From Closterium sp. NIES-65 (lineage: Eukaryota > Streptophyta > Zygnematophyceae > Desmidiales > Closteriaceae), in the NCBI GenBank assembly GCA_948144175.1, contig CANXME010000383.1, positions 40,056-104,055 of the forward strand: a stretch of 64,000 bases of DNA. The letters run 5' to 3'. The position numbers and the translations under genes were made by a program. Every line of letters starts with the position of its first letter. Positions within the stretch are counted from its first letter, which is position 1. Positions 31,730 to 42,418 of this stretch are shown piece by piece. The notes under the pieces are model-generated. The model saw only the letters and a list, made by a program, of their open reading frames with translations, made no database searches and was not told where the DNA came from.

Positions 31730-33390
31730 GAATCATGCTGGGAATGTGGTTGGTTGCAGAAAGATGATGCGGCACAATGCGGCACAGTGCAGCTCCACTT
31801 GTTGCACGGGCGCGCCGCATGACTGCCCGCGCGATTCGCCAGGTCTATAAATATGGCAGTCGTAATAGCGATGCAGTGGGTACAAAACAGCAAACTACAC
31901 AGTCTTCGAGATAGAGTCCTATCCTAAACAAGCAGGAATGCATTCGAGACTCACAATATAGAACAAAAAAATACTAACACAAATGGTTACAAATAGACGT
32001 TAAATCGTATAACAAGATCAAATAATTGACTAGGGATGAGTTTCATGACCGAGTCTCTCTATATTTCCAACAATATTCAATAATTTACCATATCAGATAC
32101 CTTAATATATTATGATTTGATCACCAAAATCAGCACGATTTTGTTCTCTCTCCTTGTTGAAATTAGCTAATTTTTTTAGAGGCACATATATGTGGTAGTA
32201 TCAACCTTCCATACAAGATTCAGAGCGATCGTACCAGTGTAGCTTAGTATGTTCACAATTGCAACAATAGGCGACGTTGCTGAAGTTTGAGTCTGGTGTA
32301 TGGAACAAAGCACAATTTAGTTATATCTACTTGTTGGAATGAGCCATTTTTTTGTGGGGCACATGTGTGTGGTATTAGCAACTTACCACATAAAACTCAA
32401 AGCGTGTTAACCAGTGTAGCATAGTTTGTTGACAACTACACCAATATGCAACGTTGTTGGAGTTCGAGGCTCGTGTATGGAACAAAGCACAATTTTGTGA
32501 TCTTTCATTGTTGGAATGACCTTATTTGTTGTGGGCCACATATATGTAGTACTAGCAACGTACCATATAAAATTCAGAGCGTTCGCACTATTGTAGCTTA
32601 GTCTGTTAATATGTGCATCGATAGGCGACGTTGCTCAAGGTTGAGGCGGGCGTATGGAACAAGTGGAGCCTACATAACTCCCCGTTATTCCAAATTGCCT
32701 AATACTTCATCAGAATTTGCTACGAATAGTGAAACTTCAAGCATTGTGCATTAAGAGTAAAGTAGAATGTACAACATTAGCCGGTATCGTATTTGAATAT
32801 TCGATTGCGATCGTACGGTGACACGATAGCTTGGCCTATATAATGATAGTTGCATTATATATTCCTGAGAGATCCGAGTAAGCACAGGATAAACCAATAT
32901 GGCAAATTGTTATATACATTGCCAGGATCAACTTCACATGACATACATATGAGTCTTACTAATCGATAAGTATATGTACTATCTTACTAGATTGCTATTC
33001 TCGGACCACATTGAGAAATTGTTGGATTCCTTCAGTATCGGGGTTGTGAATCCCAAAAGGTGCCAAACGAGCGAACTGCAATTTGGGAAGGAGTATGGGC
33101 GAAACGGGAGTAGAGTAACAACCGATGAACACGAAAAAGTACAGCTTCTCGAACTGCAGCATTTCCGTAGGTATGAATCGAAAACCAACCAGGCGCTGCC
33201 ACGCAACCTCCACTGTGTTCCACTCGAGAATTTTGACGAGTCGCCCACCATGAAAGCAACAGAAAAGTAGGTTTGTCGTAACTCCTTCAAAAGCAACTTT
33301 CAAGCACCCGAATACAAACCTACCCCTCCAACCTCCTTGCTTTTCCACAGTGCTGCTGCTGCTGGCTGCTAGGAATGGCTTGATCAGTCA
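31730..33390. other. AT-rich host DNA between C and E
   Basis: Markedly AT-rich compared with the copia elements. It contains the 177-bp tandem repeat described separately. At 32974-33348 both strands are open for about 100 codons, without any recognisable domain; I do not call a gene. The boundary with the truncated LTR of E is at 33390/33391. Confidence 0.6.
32133..32663. repeat. Three-copy 177-bp tandem repeat
   Basis: The phrase GCACAATTTTG (or GCACGATTTTG) occurs at 32133, 32310 and 32487, exactly 177 bases apart. TATGGAACAA occurs at 32299, 32476 and 32653, again 177 apart. Between these anchors TGTTGGAATGA, CACATATATGT, CAGTGTAGC and GGCGACGTTGCT recur in register. Copies differ by roughly 20-25 percent by eye. 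The monomer length is close to one nucleosome repeat, as in many plant satellite DNAs. Confidence 0.85.
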
Positions 33391-33485
33391 GCAATGAACA
33401 CATTCGGAAGCAACACATTCGGTGGGTTGGGGGCATATCAATCGCCCCACCACCACCTTGCTTCCAACACACGCCACCTCCAACA
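33391..33485 (-). repeat. Element E truncated 3' LTR
   Basis: 95 bp matching the first 95 bases (minus strand, TGTTGGAGGTGG start) of the full LTRs at 54337-54887 and 57592-58141. The rest is deleted and host-like sequence abuts directly. The adjoining polypurine tract reads GCAAGGGGGAG on the minus strand. Confidence 0.85.
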
Positions 33486-33506
33486 CTCCCCCTTGCACCC
33501 AACCCA

Positions 33507-34898
33507 CTAGATGTGCAAACCAACATGCTCATAGCATGCACGGGATGGATATTTAGGGGGTGGTTCCATGAGAGATTCCGCGTGTTCATCATCACCCTTG
33601 GTCGCGAAGCAAAATGCCGCGTCCTCCTTATCCGTCTCCCCAACGGCTACCGTAGCATAGTCGGCGTATTTGGAGGGAGGACGAACCTCACGACGCTCGC
33701 GAGTCAAGGCCAATGGTAGGGAAGAAAGTGTGGAGGTAGTTGCCGCCTCGGTTGGTGACACCTCCACGACATCATCCACACTCTCCTCGTTGTTCTCTCC
33801 CCATCCATCTTCAGATTCCTTCTCCACTTGAGGTGAAACCTCACTTTCTTCAACCTCCTCTCGTGGCGGTAGGATGAAGGTGAGTTGTTGAGTGGGTTTC
33901 TCCTTTGACGGGAACTTGTCTTCATCGAAGACCATGTCCCGAGACGTGACAACGCACTTTTCACCCAAGTCCCACACTCGCCATGCACGCTCGTTTGGCG
34001 CAATTCCCAAGAAGATCGCCGCACGAGCCTTTGGTTGCAACTTGTGCCGAAGTGGATCCGGTACATGGTAGTAGCAAAGGCACTCGAAGGTGCATAGGAG
34101 GGAAAGGTTCGGCTTCGTTCCGGTCCATGCTTCGAACGGAGTCATTCCCGGTAGCACCTTGGTTGGCAAGCGATTACGAATCCATGCCGCTAGCGCACTC
34201 GCCTCTCCCCACCACTCATTCCCAGGCTTGGAGTGTTGAAGAAGTGAACGAACGGCTTCCATCAATGTGCGATTAAGCCGCTCCGCCGCTCCATTTTGTT
34301 GGGGTGTGTAGGGTGTTGTGACGTCGTGCTTAATGCCTTTGCTCTTCATCCATTACTCAAGCTCGTTGTTCACGAATTCGCCGCCACCGTCCGTACGAAT
34401 ACAATTGATCCACTTCTTGTCGTCGTCGCAAACATCGAGCGCCCACCCTTGAATCGCCTTGGCCGCATCTCCCTTAGCCTTCAAGAGTCGGGTCCAACAC
34501 ATCCGTGTCGCGTCATCGAGCATCACCAAGAGGAACCGCGCTCCTCCCTTTGATGCGCACCGCATCGGTCCACACACGTCCATGTGAACAAGTGCAAGCG
34601 GGTCCTTAGCGAGGGGTGAGGTACGGCTACCAAATGGCTTGCGAGCCATTTTTCCTTTGACACACGCGGCGCACACGCCCTTCTCGTCGTCGCCGGCGAT
34701 CACGTCGACTCCCTTCGCAAGTCCTTTGTTGGCCACCTCCTTAACCGACTCGTAGTTGGCGTGCGCGAGTCGATTATGCCACGCCTTGAGGGTCTCCTTG
34801 GAGCCGAGCGCAAGGTTCGATGAAACCGCTCTCGGGTACGTCTTGAGTTGGTAGATATCTCCATTGAGAACACCTTGCCGAATTGTTCCCCTTTCCAA
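33507..34898 (-). pseudogene. Element E integrase, C-terminally joined to a non-RT tail
   Basis: Copia integrase. Minus-strand blocks: LKAWHNRLAHANYESVKEV and CAACVKGK (HHCC zinc-binding), HMDVCGPMRCAS (first Asp), RTDGGGEFVNN (second Asp), and QQNGAAERLNRTL (Glu). A TAA at 34350-34352 replaces the Lys of LEKWMKS found in E'. After the C-terminal domain (VRPPSKYADYATVAVGETDK) the frame goes directly to a short unrelated tail ending GLHI at 33507. The LTR follows 20 or so bases later, so RT and RNase H are absent. The same junction occurs in E'. Confidence 0.86.
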
Positions 34899-35608
34899 AA
34901 GAGATTCATCTTCGCACCGTCGATGGTGGCGATCACGCCCTTCTTCGCAAGTTGCGGGACGGATAGAAGGTTCACCTTCACCCCCGGGACGTGACGTACG
35001 TTCGTGACGTCCACCGGTCCGCTATCGATGATGAGGCGCGTACTCCCAACTCCAACCACCGGTAGCGATTCGTTGTTTCCGAACACGATGCTCGTGACGT
35101 CTCCCGGAGCGCCAATGTTGTTGAGGAGCAACACCGACTGCGTCATGTGTTACGTTGCGCCAGTATCGAGGAACCACGCGTCGCTTGGAGTTTCGTTCCC
35201 GTTGCCGGCCACTAACACGAGCGACTCCTTTGAATCATCGGCCTCGCCGGATGTCGTGTGCGCGTTGCCCTCTTGGTCCCGCGCCATCGATGGAGTCCAA
35301 TCGCTCGGGTGCTTCCGACACTCACGCCAAAAGTGTCCCGGTTTGCGGCAATAGTAACACTTTCCGCGATGCTCGCTCCCACCGGATGATTTATTCGTCG
35401 CACCCTTGCTCCACTTGGACTTTTTTCCGCAACTCCTTCCGGAGAACATGGCGGTCTCCACGCTCTCATTCGCGAATTGTCCGCGACTTGATTGCTGATA
35501 AAGAAGCGGACCGACCGCCATTTCCTTCGTCCAAGTGTCTTGCACGCTATCGAGTGTCGTAATCACCGTCGACCACTCTTCCGGAAGGCCGCAAAGCAAG
35601 GTGAGAAT
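34899..35608 (-). pseudogene. Element E gag C-terminal part and protease
   Basis: From the F insertion boundary (35608) the frame reads LCGLPEEWSTVITTLDSVQD, the end of the gag UBN2 domain. A classical zinc knuckle follows (CYYCRKPGHFWREC, C-X2-C-X4-H-X4-C), then the protease start AWFLDTGAT. TAA at 35150-35152 (CAA in E') interrupts the protease. The remainder (VVGVGSTRLIIDSGPVDVTN) follows to about 34900, where a frameshift leads to integrase. Confidence 0.84.
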
Positions 35609-35734
35609 TGTGAAAATAACGAGGAATGAGTTGACTAGGAAACATGTGGGTACAAGTAGGAAACCTAGAAGTGTTGTACCCTATAGTGTCTACCCCACTA
35701 CAGCCTAGATAGATCATAGCATATAAGTTTGACA
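35609..35734 (-). repeat. Element F 3' LTR
   Basis: 126 bp, identical to 42293-42418. Minus-strand ends are TGTCAAACTTATATG and TTATTTTCACA. Confidence 0.93.
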
Positions 35735-35931
35735 CACCCCCATAGGCAAAGTGGGGGAGAACAAAAGGTCACAAGACTAGTCAAGCAAAGCACAGGAAGC
35801 TCAAGGTGGATCACAACGTCACCACACATTCCGAGCACAAGTTCAAGGCCAAAAGGCCAGTTCACATGCAGAATTATATATAAAGGTAAACAAGCAAGTG
35901 CAGGTATAGAAAGATCACAGTACAAGCAAGG

Positions 35932-38190
35932 TCAAGAAGTGAGCAAGTGAGGCCAAGTAGGCACAAGACCTAGCATCGTACAAAAGCGCTGATGATCACA
36001 AGGCTGAAGTGCCTAGGTAAAGATATCAGCAGTGTTGGCCTCAAAGGCCACGTAAGCAAGGCGCAGCTGACCAAGCTGCTGCAGCTCACGAGCAAGGAAG
36101 TAGCGAAGAGCAATGTGCTTCGTTCTGTGCTCCAATCTGTGCTCCCGACACAAGGCCAGCATGGCCTTGTTGTCTACGTACAGAAGAGGAGGAGAACGAG
36201 GCAACTCTCCTAGGTCAGTCAGCACGTAGGTGAGCCAGCGTAGCTCCTGTGCAGCCATGGCCCCTGCGTAGATCTCAGCCTCACAGCTGGAGCCGAGAAC
36301 AGAAGACGAGCAGGTAAACCACCGCAAAACAGAGCCGGAACCAAGGCTGAAGGTGTAACCCTGTGACGTCCACTGCATAGCCTAGCCGTCAGCCCAAGAA
36401 GCGTCTGCGTGACCAGTGAGGACCACTGGACGCCGCCCTCCAAGCACGAGCCCCATGCCCGACGTACTGCACAAGTAGCGCAACACCCTCTTCGCTGCAG
36501 CCATGTGCTCACGTCTGTGTCTCCCAGGAGCAAAATAGCGCGCCAAGATGCTAAGAGGGTATGCAAGGTCAGGTCGAGTGCACGTCATCAGGTACATGAG
36601 GCAGCCAACAAGCTCTGGGTACGAGCCACTCGGCTCTACGGACTCATCCGAAGGCAGAGCTGAGAGCGAGTGGCGAGTAGACAGAGGAGTGGCCTGAGGC
36701 GAGGAGTACGTGAAGTCGAAGCGCTGAAGGACCTGCTGCACCATGTGTGACTGAGTCAGGGTAATGGTGCGCTGTGCTCTGTCCCGGGTGATCTGCAAGC
36801 CAAGGTAGCTGCGCAGTTCACCCAGGTCTGTGCACGTGTGTCTCTTCTGCAGCTCGAACTTCATGTGGGCGAGTCTAGCAGTGTCAGCAGTAGCAAAGAC
36901 CAAGTCGTCGACATACACGAGGATGTAGAACGGCGGCAAAGAGGTGTCGGTGCGTAGAAACAGCGACGTGTCGGCAGTAGAAGGAGCAAACCCAAGAGCC
37001 GCAAGTGTAGTCCTCAGTGTGTCGTGCCACTCACGGGGCGCCTGGCGGAGACTGTAGACTGGCCGCCGGAGGCTCCACTGGGTACCAGGATGAAACGACC
37101 TAGTGAAGCCAGGTGGGCGGCGCAGCCAGATCTCCTCGTGCAGGCTGCCCTGCAGGAAAGCAGTGTTGAAGTCAAGAGAGTGAAGCTCGTAGTCGCGCTG
37201 AGCGGCTATGTGCAGCAGCACCCGAAGAGTGGTCATCTTCGGGGTGGGAGAGAAGGTGTGAAAGTAGTCAACTCCCTGCCGCTGACTGAAGCCTCGAGCC
37301 ACGTAACGCGCCTTGAAGACAGGCGGAGAACCCGGCGGCTGCTTCACCCTCAAAATCCACATGCCACTGACGATGTTCGCCCCAGGTGGGGGAACCTCGT
37401 CGACATAGGTGCCTGTGGACTTCAACGAAGCCATCTCTGCGTCCATGGCTGACTGCCACTGAGAGGAGTAGGGACCCTCTATCGCCTCTGCGTAAGAGCG
37501 CGGAGTCGGGATGTCTGGTGCATCCGGGTCTCCCTCAGGGGCACTCAGCATGGACACAAGATGAGGTAAAGCAGGAGCAAAACACTGGAACTCCTCCTGC
37601 CTGTCCTCAAGGATGTGCGTGCTAAGAGCACACTCACCCCCGACGAATGGAGGACAGACAGACCTAGACTCAGCAACAAGACTAGCAGCGTAGTTTAGAC
37701 GACAGTGAGCAGCGAAGTCGACAAGCTAAGCAACTAAGGCAGACGCAGCAGTGGACTCAAAAGAAGGGTCAATGACAATAGTAGCCAAGAGACACGTGAC
37801 AGTAGGACTAGCAGCACAAAGGGAGTCAGAGCCCAGGTCAGCAAGAGCAGGAAGAGAGGACTCTGAAGGTGACGGCAAGGGGACACGCAGTGGAGCAGTG
37901 GAAGGACGTTGTGCCATCTGGTGCGTGCCTGTGAACGAAGGAGGACGCGGACGCGGAACATGACGACTAGTGCGAACAGCACGAACAGGCGACGCAGGAT
38001 GAGACGCAGGCTCACGATGCTCCGGAAGACCTCCAGTAGGAGCAGTGTAGGGAGAAGGAGCAGGCAGTGGAGAGGCGGGCTGTAACTGTGACCCAGACTG
38101 GACAGGCGGCGGACACTCTAAGGAAGGAGACGGACCAGGAGAAGGCGGAAGACCAAGAACCTGCTCAAGGAGCGGAACGAAGTACGGCCG
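35932..38190 (-). pseudogene. Element F reverse transcriptase and RNase H
   Basis: Frame 37557-36382 carries the RT without a break: GMWILRVKQPPGS, LHSLDFNTAFLQGS, YVDDLVFATAD, then RNase H DASWADG. A TAG at 36379-36381 (CAG in sisters) stops it; the next stretch has SCEAEIYAGAMAAQEL and LYVDNKAMLAL. Another TAG near 36010-36012 replaces the Lys of the conserved FTKAL. The natural terminator is at 35932-35934. Upstream linker 38415-37726 ends in a TAG replacing the Glu after ALVA. The catalytic residues of the polymerase are intact. Confidence 0.87.
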
Positions 38191-38689
38191 CGGCGCCTCC
38201 AGAACCAGCAGGAACAGCACCAGCACCCCCAGCGGCAGCACCAGCACCCGTAGCACCCCCAGCTGTAGTAGCGCTAGCTCTAGCACCCTCAAAAGCACCA
38301 GCTCTAGCAGCATCTCCAGCGCCAACACCCCTAGCAGCTCCAGCTCTAGCCGGACCACCAGAAGACGCAACAGCTCCAGCTCCAGCAGCTCTAGCTGCAG
38401 CAGCTCCTGCAGCACCTACCCCAGCAGCACTGCCAGCTCCAGCACCGCCAGCAGCTCCAGTACAAGGAGCACCCCCAGGCCCAGCAGCTTTAGTACCTCC
38501 AGTATGAGCACCTCTGGGACTCATGGCACCAGCACCCTCAGCAGCAGTAAAACCTCCAACCCAGCAGCACCTCCAGCTCCAGCAGCACGGCTCCAGCGCC
38601 GAGAAAACCACTTGCGCAGCTCCTGTGGAGAGGGTAGCTCCCGTCGGGACGAAGCACCCGAAGGACCTCCAGACCCAGTACCGCCAGAC

Positions 38690-38840
38690 TCCACACGAGT
38701 AGGCCCAGCACCCTCAGGCTCTGCACCCCCAATCTCAGCACCCCCACGCTCAGCACCCCCACACTCAGCACCCCCAGGCTCAGCACCCCCAGACTCAGCA
38801 CCCCCAGACTCAGCACCCCTAGGCTCAGCACCCCTAGTAG
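38690..38840 (-). repeat. Element F hinge minisatellite (15 bp)
   Basis: About ten in-frame 15-bp units encoding GGAES, GGAEP and GGAEI pentapeptides between integrase and the SPQELRKWF motif. Confidence 0.82.
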
Positions 38841-38899
38841 CATTAGCGTCAACAGCTACCTCGACAAGCTCGGCTGCGTCTACCTGGGACACACCTGAG

Positions 38900-40869
38900 G
38901 GGGAAGGACCCTGAGGGGGAAGGGGGTCTACCGGGGGAGGACCTGGCGCGAGGAAGAGCGGCGGCGGGGGGAGGGGTGCAGTGCGGTAGGGGAAGAGACG
39001 GTAGTAAGGAACCAACTTGTCAAACGTGACGTTCTGGGAGGACAGAACACGGCGCGAGGTGGGCTGGTAGAACTGTCAACCAGGCGCGTCAGGGGGGAAG
39101 CCAAGGAAGACGCAGGGAACAGCACGGGGGGACAACTTGTCCGTAGACAAGTCGCGGACAAACGCCCAAGATCCCCAAACCCGAAACGCAGACGCATCGC
39201 CAAACTTCCCCGTCCACCGCATGGTAGGGGAGGTCTCTGGCAAGGAGACCCGGGGCTGAAGGTTGATCTGATGCGCCGCGTACTGAACCGCGAACGGCCA
39301 CAGAAAATGGGGAGCAGCCGCATGGATCATGGACGTACGAGTGACGTCCATGACCATGCCAATGCGGCGCTCAGCAATCCCATTTTGCTGTGGAGAGGCC
39401 GAAAGCGTGAACGTCTGGTAAATGCCCTGTGCACGACAGAAGGCTCGCAGAAGGTCAGAGGAGAACTCTCCGCCTCTGTCGGAGTGCAGACGCAGAACAA
39501 GATTGTCCGAGCCGAAACTCTCTCTAAGATGGAGACGAGCTGCGCGGATCCAGTCGATCAACACCTCAGTGACCTCACCCTTGCTGCGCAAGGGGAAGAC
39601 TGTGGTGTAACGCGAGTAGTCGTCAACGACCAGCAGGAAGTAACGCTCATGACCCTGTCCACGGACGCGGGCGGGGCCTCACACGTCCAGGTGAAGTGTC
39701 TCCAGCGGAGCCTCTGTCGGAGGAAACTCGGAGGAGTGAGGAGCGGCGCGGTGTCGCCCCTCGACGCAAGGAACGCAGGTAGGGGCAGGCCCCGGAGGAA
39801 GTGGAAGGAGGGACCGGGGGAGACCAGAGACAAGGACACGGGAGGCCATGCCTCGGAGACCAGGCAGGGAGGGGTGACCAAGGCGGTGGTGCCAGAGGAG
39901 AGTCTGGTGAGACAGGAGACGACACGAGCAGGGGGCAGACTCAGGACCAGACCTGGACGCTGCAGCAAACACCTGACCCGACGCAGCTACCTGACCAGAC
40001 GCAGCAACCGGAGGAGACTCAGTAGTCAGTGTGTACAGGCTCGACCCCGGCTGACGGGTAAACGTGGCCAAGTGTCGGCGCGTCCGAGCACACGTGCAGT
40101 GGGTCACTCGCTGACTCGGAGGAGTGAACTGGTCAATCCCCCCATCCTGTAGATCAGCACCAGTCACCAAGTTCGTAGAGAACGAGGGGAGGTTAAGACC
40201 TGACAGGGTGCTAGAAGGGGCCGCCGGACACGGTAAGACAGTGGAGAATTGGGCAAGGACAGGACCCCCAGAGGGTTTTGCTAGGGAGACCGCAACTGGC
40301 CGACTAAGCGGCGTGAGTGTGGTGCGGTCTTGAAAGAAGGAGCGGGAAGCACCCGAGTCAAGGGTGAAGGTGTGTAAGGCGTGAGCCGACGTGGTACCTG
40401 AGAGAGCAGACTCACCAGCACCTGGGGCAGCAGACTCACCAGCACCTGGAGCAACAGACGCGCTAGCACCTAGAGCAGCAGCCTCAGCAGCACCTAGAGC
40501 AGCAGCCTCAATTTCCGGGTCAGGTGGAACACACATGTTACAGTCACCCTCATCACTAGTAGGCAATGCATACATGGCAGTGAGGATAGCATCATAGTCA
40601 AGAGTATAGATATCTACCCTCAGCCTAAGCAGCTTCACCTAGTCGGGGAGCTCAACCGCGTCGCCAAACTCCGTACGCCAGGCGTCGCTCAGACGGGCAA
40701 AGTAGCGGGACTCTGCGTGACCAAACGTTCCGCAAGGCTGACCAGTCCGAGCACCAGTGCGAATGACGTACGGACAGCGAGCAGTACCCCGTGACCCTCC
40801 ACGCTGAGCGTACCACTCACAAAGCTGCTGGGGCGAAAGGACCGCGCGCGAACTACGCTGCAGCTGCGC
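38900..40869 (-). pseudogene. Element F protease and integrase with degenerate finger
   Basis: At 40700-40790 the finger is CPYVIRTGARTGQPC followed by GTFGH and a Tyr in place of the last Cys. TAG near 40638 replaces the Trp of LPRW. Frame 40638-39679 holds the Ala-rich spacer, the protease HTFTLDSGASRSFF and the GAG-pre-integrase block LLWHHRLGHPSLPGL. A TGA replaces Trp in HLDVWGP. Frame 39591-39076 has the catalytic Asp and Glu of integrase (LHSDRGGEFSS, QQNGIAERRIG) and stops with TGA in place of the Trp of APGWQFY. Three TGG codons are thus lost. Confidence 0.85.
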
Positions 40870-41260
40870 CTAGCCACTACGATTAGCTCCCGAACTCCTC
40901 ACGCCACAACAACTCCCACTACGGCCACCCCGACAACCCCAAGTAGCGTACCACTCACGAAACTGCTGGGGCGTGAGGGACTCACGCGGACGTCGTTGGA
41001 GTTGCATCTGGCCACTGCTAGGAGCAGCAGGAGCAGTGGTAGCCGCAGTAGCAGCAGCACTAGCAATAGCAGTACTCGCAGCGCGGCCACCCCTACAACC
41101 CCAACTAGCGTACCAATCACGAAGCTGTTGGAGGGTGAGGGACTCACGCGGACGGCGCTGGAGCTGCATCTGGCCACGCCACGAGCAGCAGTAGTAGTAG
41201 AAAGAGCAGTAGCAGCAAGGGCAGTTCTCACCAGTGGCGAGAAGGGCAGGCGTATGACGG
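40870..41260 (-). repeat. Element F tandem duplication of an LREWY-bearing module
   Basis: Two adjacent copies of about 130-170 bp each encode QLQRRPRESLTPQQ-type sequence followed by REWYATWGCRGGR. Plus-strand phrases GAGGGACTCACGCGGACG and CGTACCA-TCACGAA recur at about 40935-40990 and 41110-41160. A third, more diverged copy lies at 40805-40860 (SPQQLCEWYAQRG). This stands where the gag tail should be. Confidence 0.72.
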
Positions 41261-41269
41261 CGCCAACGG

Positions 41270-41560
41270 CGAGGCCGCTACCACTGTAGGGCGAGGGCTC
41301 CGCGGCAGCTGCAGGGGCGGCTGCTCCAAGGGCGGGTGCTGCAGGGGCTGCTGCTCTAGGGGCGCCTGTTGCAGGGGCGGCTGCTCTAGGGGCGGCTGCT
41401 CCAGGGGCGGCTGCTCCAGGGGCGGCTGCTGCAGTGGCGGCTGCTCCAGGGGCGGCTGCTGCAGGGGCGGCTGCTCCAGGGGCGGCTGTTGCAGGGGCGG
41501 CTGCTCCAGGGGCGGCTGCTGCAGTGGCGGCTGCTCCAGGGCGCGGGTTAGGGCAGGGCG
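41270..41560 (-). repeat. Element F Ala/Gly/Pro 15-bp tandem repeat
   Basis: About 19 copies of a 15-bp unit near GGGGCGGCTGCTCCA, often paired as a 30-bp unit, encoding APAAA/APGAA pentapeptides on the minus strand or PPLEQ in another frame. No capsid-domain sequence is found between this and the leader, and no conserved MATPSV-type start. Confidence 0.82.
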
Positions 41561-41689
41561 CCGTGGCAGGCAGGGGTGACGCCACACGGGTCCCGGAGGG
41601 GCGTCGCGACGCGCAGGAGCCGCGCCTCGCGGGTCCCGCAGGGGCGTCGCGACGAGGCGGGGACGACGCGTGGGTCCCGTTGAGGCGAC

Positions 41690-42180
41690 GCGACGAGGCA
41701 GGGGCGACGGGGCGGGGCCGCGACTGGCGACGGGGCGGGGCCGCGAATGGCGACGGGGCGGGGCCGCGACTGGCGACGGGGCGGGGCCGCGACTGGCGAC
41801 GAGGCGGGGCCGCTACGGGCAGCGGGGCGGGGCCGCGAAGGGAGCCGCGAGGGGGCCGTGAAGGGGCCGCGAAGGGGCCGCGAAGGGGCCGTTAAGGGGC
41901 CGCGAAGGGGCCGTGAAGGGGCCGCGAAGGGGCCGCGAAGGGGCCGTGAAGGGGCCGCAAAGGGGCCGCGAAGGGGCCGCTAAGGGGCCGTGAAGGGGCC
42001 GTGAAGGGGCCGCTAAGGGGCCGCGAAGGGGCCGTGAAGGGGACGCAAAGGGGCCGTGAAGGGGCCGCTGAGGGGCCGAGAAGGGGCCGCGAAGGGAGGC
42101 CGCTAAGGGGCCTCGAAGGGGCCGCAAAGGGGGGCCGCGACGGGCCTCAGGAGCACGGCAGGCTGCTAAGGGGCCGCTAA
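41690..42180 (-). repeat. Element F leader repeat (11-12 bp)
   Basis: Highly regular array of GGGGCCGCGAA and GGGGCCGTGAA units, over 25 copies, preceded by a 21-bp GGGGCCGCGACTGGCGACG type array. Shortest-period leader repeat in the window. Confidence 0.85.
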
Positions 42181-42273
42181 AGGGTAGGGCAGGTCAGAGC
42201 GCGAGGCGCGCTTCGGGCAGGTTAGGAAAAACAAAATTTAATGGTGGGCCCTTGGGAAGAAACGGTCCCACTA

Positions 42274-42292
42274 GGGAACCTGCTCTATACCA
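42274..42292 (-). other. Element F primer-binding site
   Basis: Minus-strand TGGTATAGAGCAGGTTCCC, directly after the 5' LTR; the commonest primer-site form of this lineage. Confidence 0.7.
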
Positions 42293-42418
42293 TGTGAAAA
42301 TAACGAGGAATGAGTTGACTAGGAAACATGTGGGTACAAGTAGGAAACCTAGAAGTGTTGTACCCTATAGTGTCTACCCCACTACAGCCTAGATAGATCA
42401 TAGCATATAAGTTTGACA
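42293..42418 (-). repeat. Element F 5' LTR
   Basis: 126 bp identical to the 3' copy; right flank AGAAT (42419-42423). Confidence 0.93.

Larger units (their letters stand above)
35609..42418 (-). mobile_element. Ty1/copia retrotransposon F, nested in E, with identical LTRs
   Basis: 6810 bp with 126-bp LTRs (35609-35734, 42293-42418) that are identical base for base, flanked by AGAAT (35604-35608, 42419-42423). The homologous point in E' (around 57008-57015) is uninterrupted and gives the pre-insertion sequence. F has protease, integrase, RT and RNase H in the usual order. It lacks the UBN2 gag domain and carries at least six stops (40638, 39676, 39076, 37735, 36379, 36013 regions). A recent insertion of an already defective element is the simplest reading. 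Confidence 0.92.

Noticed and set aside
32974-33348. Possible host gene with open frames on both strands
   Set aside because: About 100 codons on each strand, no recognisable family, no splice or conservation evidence by eye.
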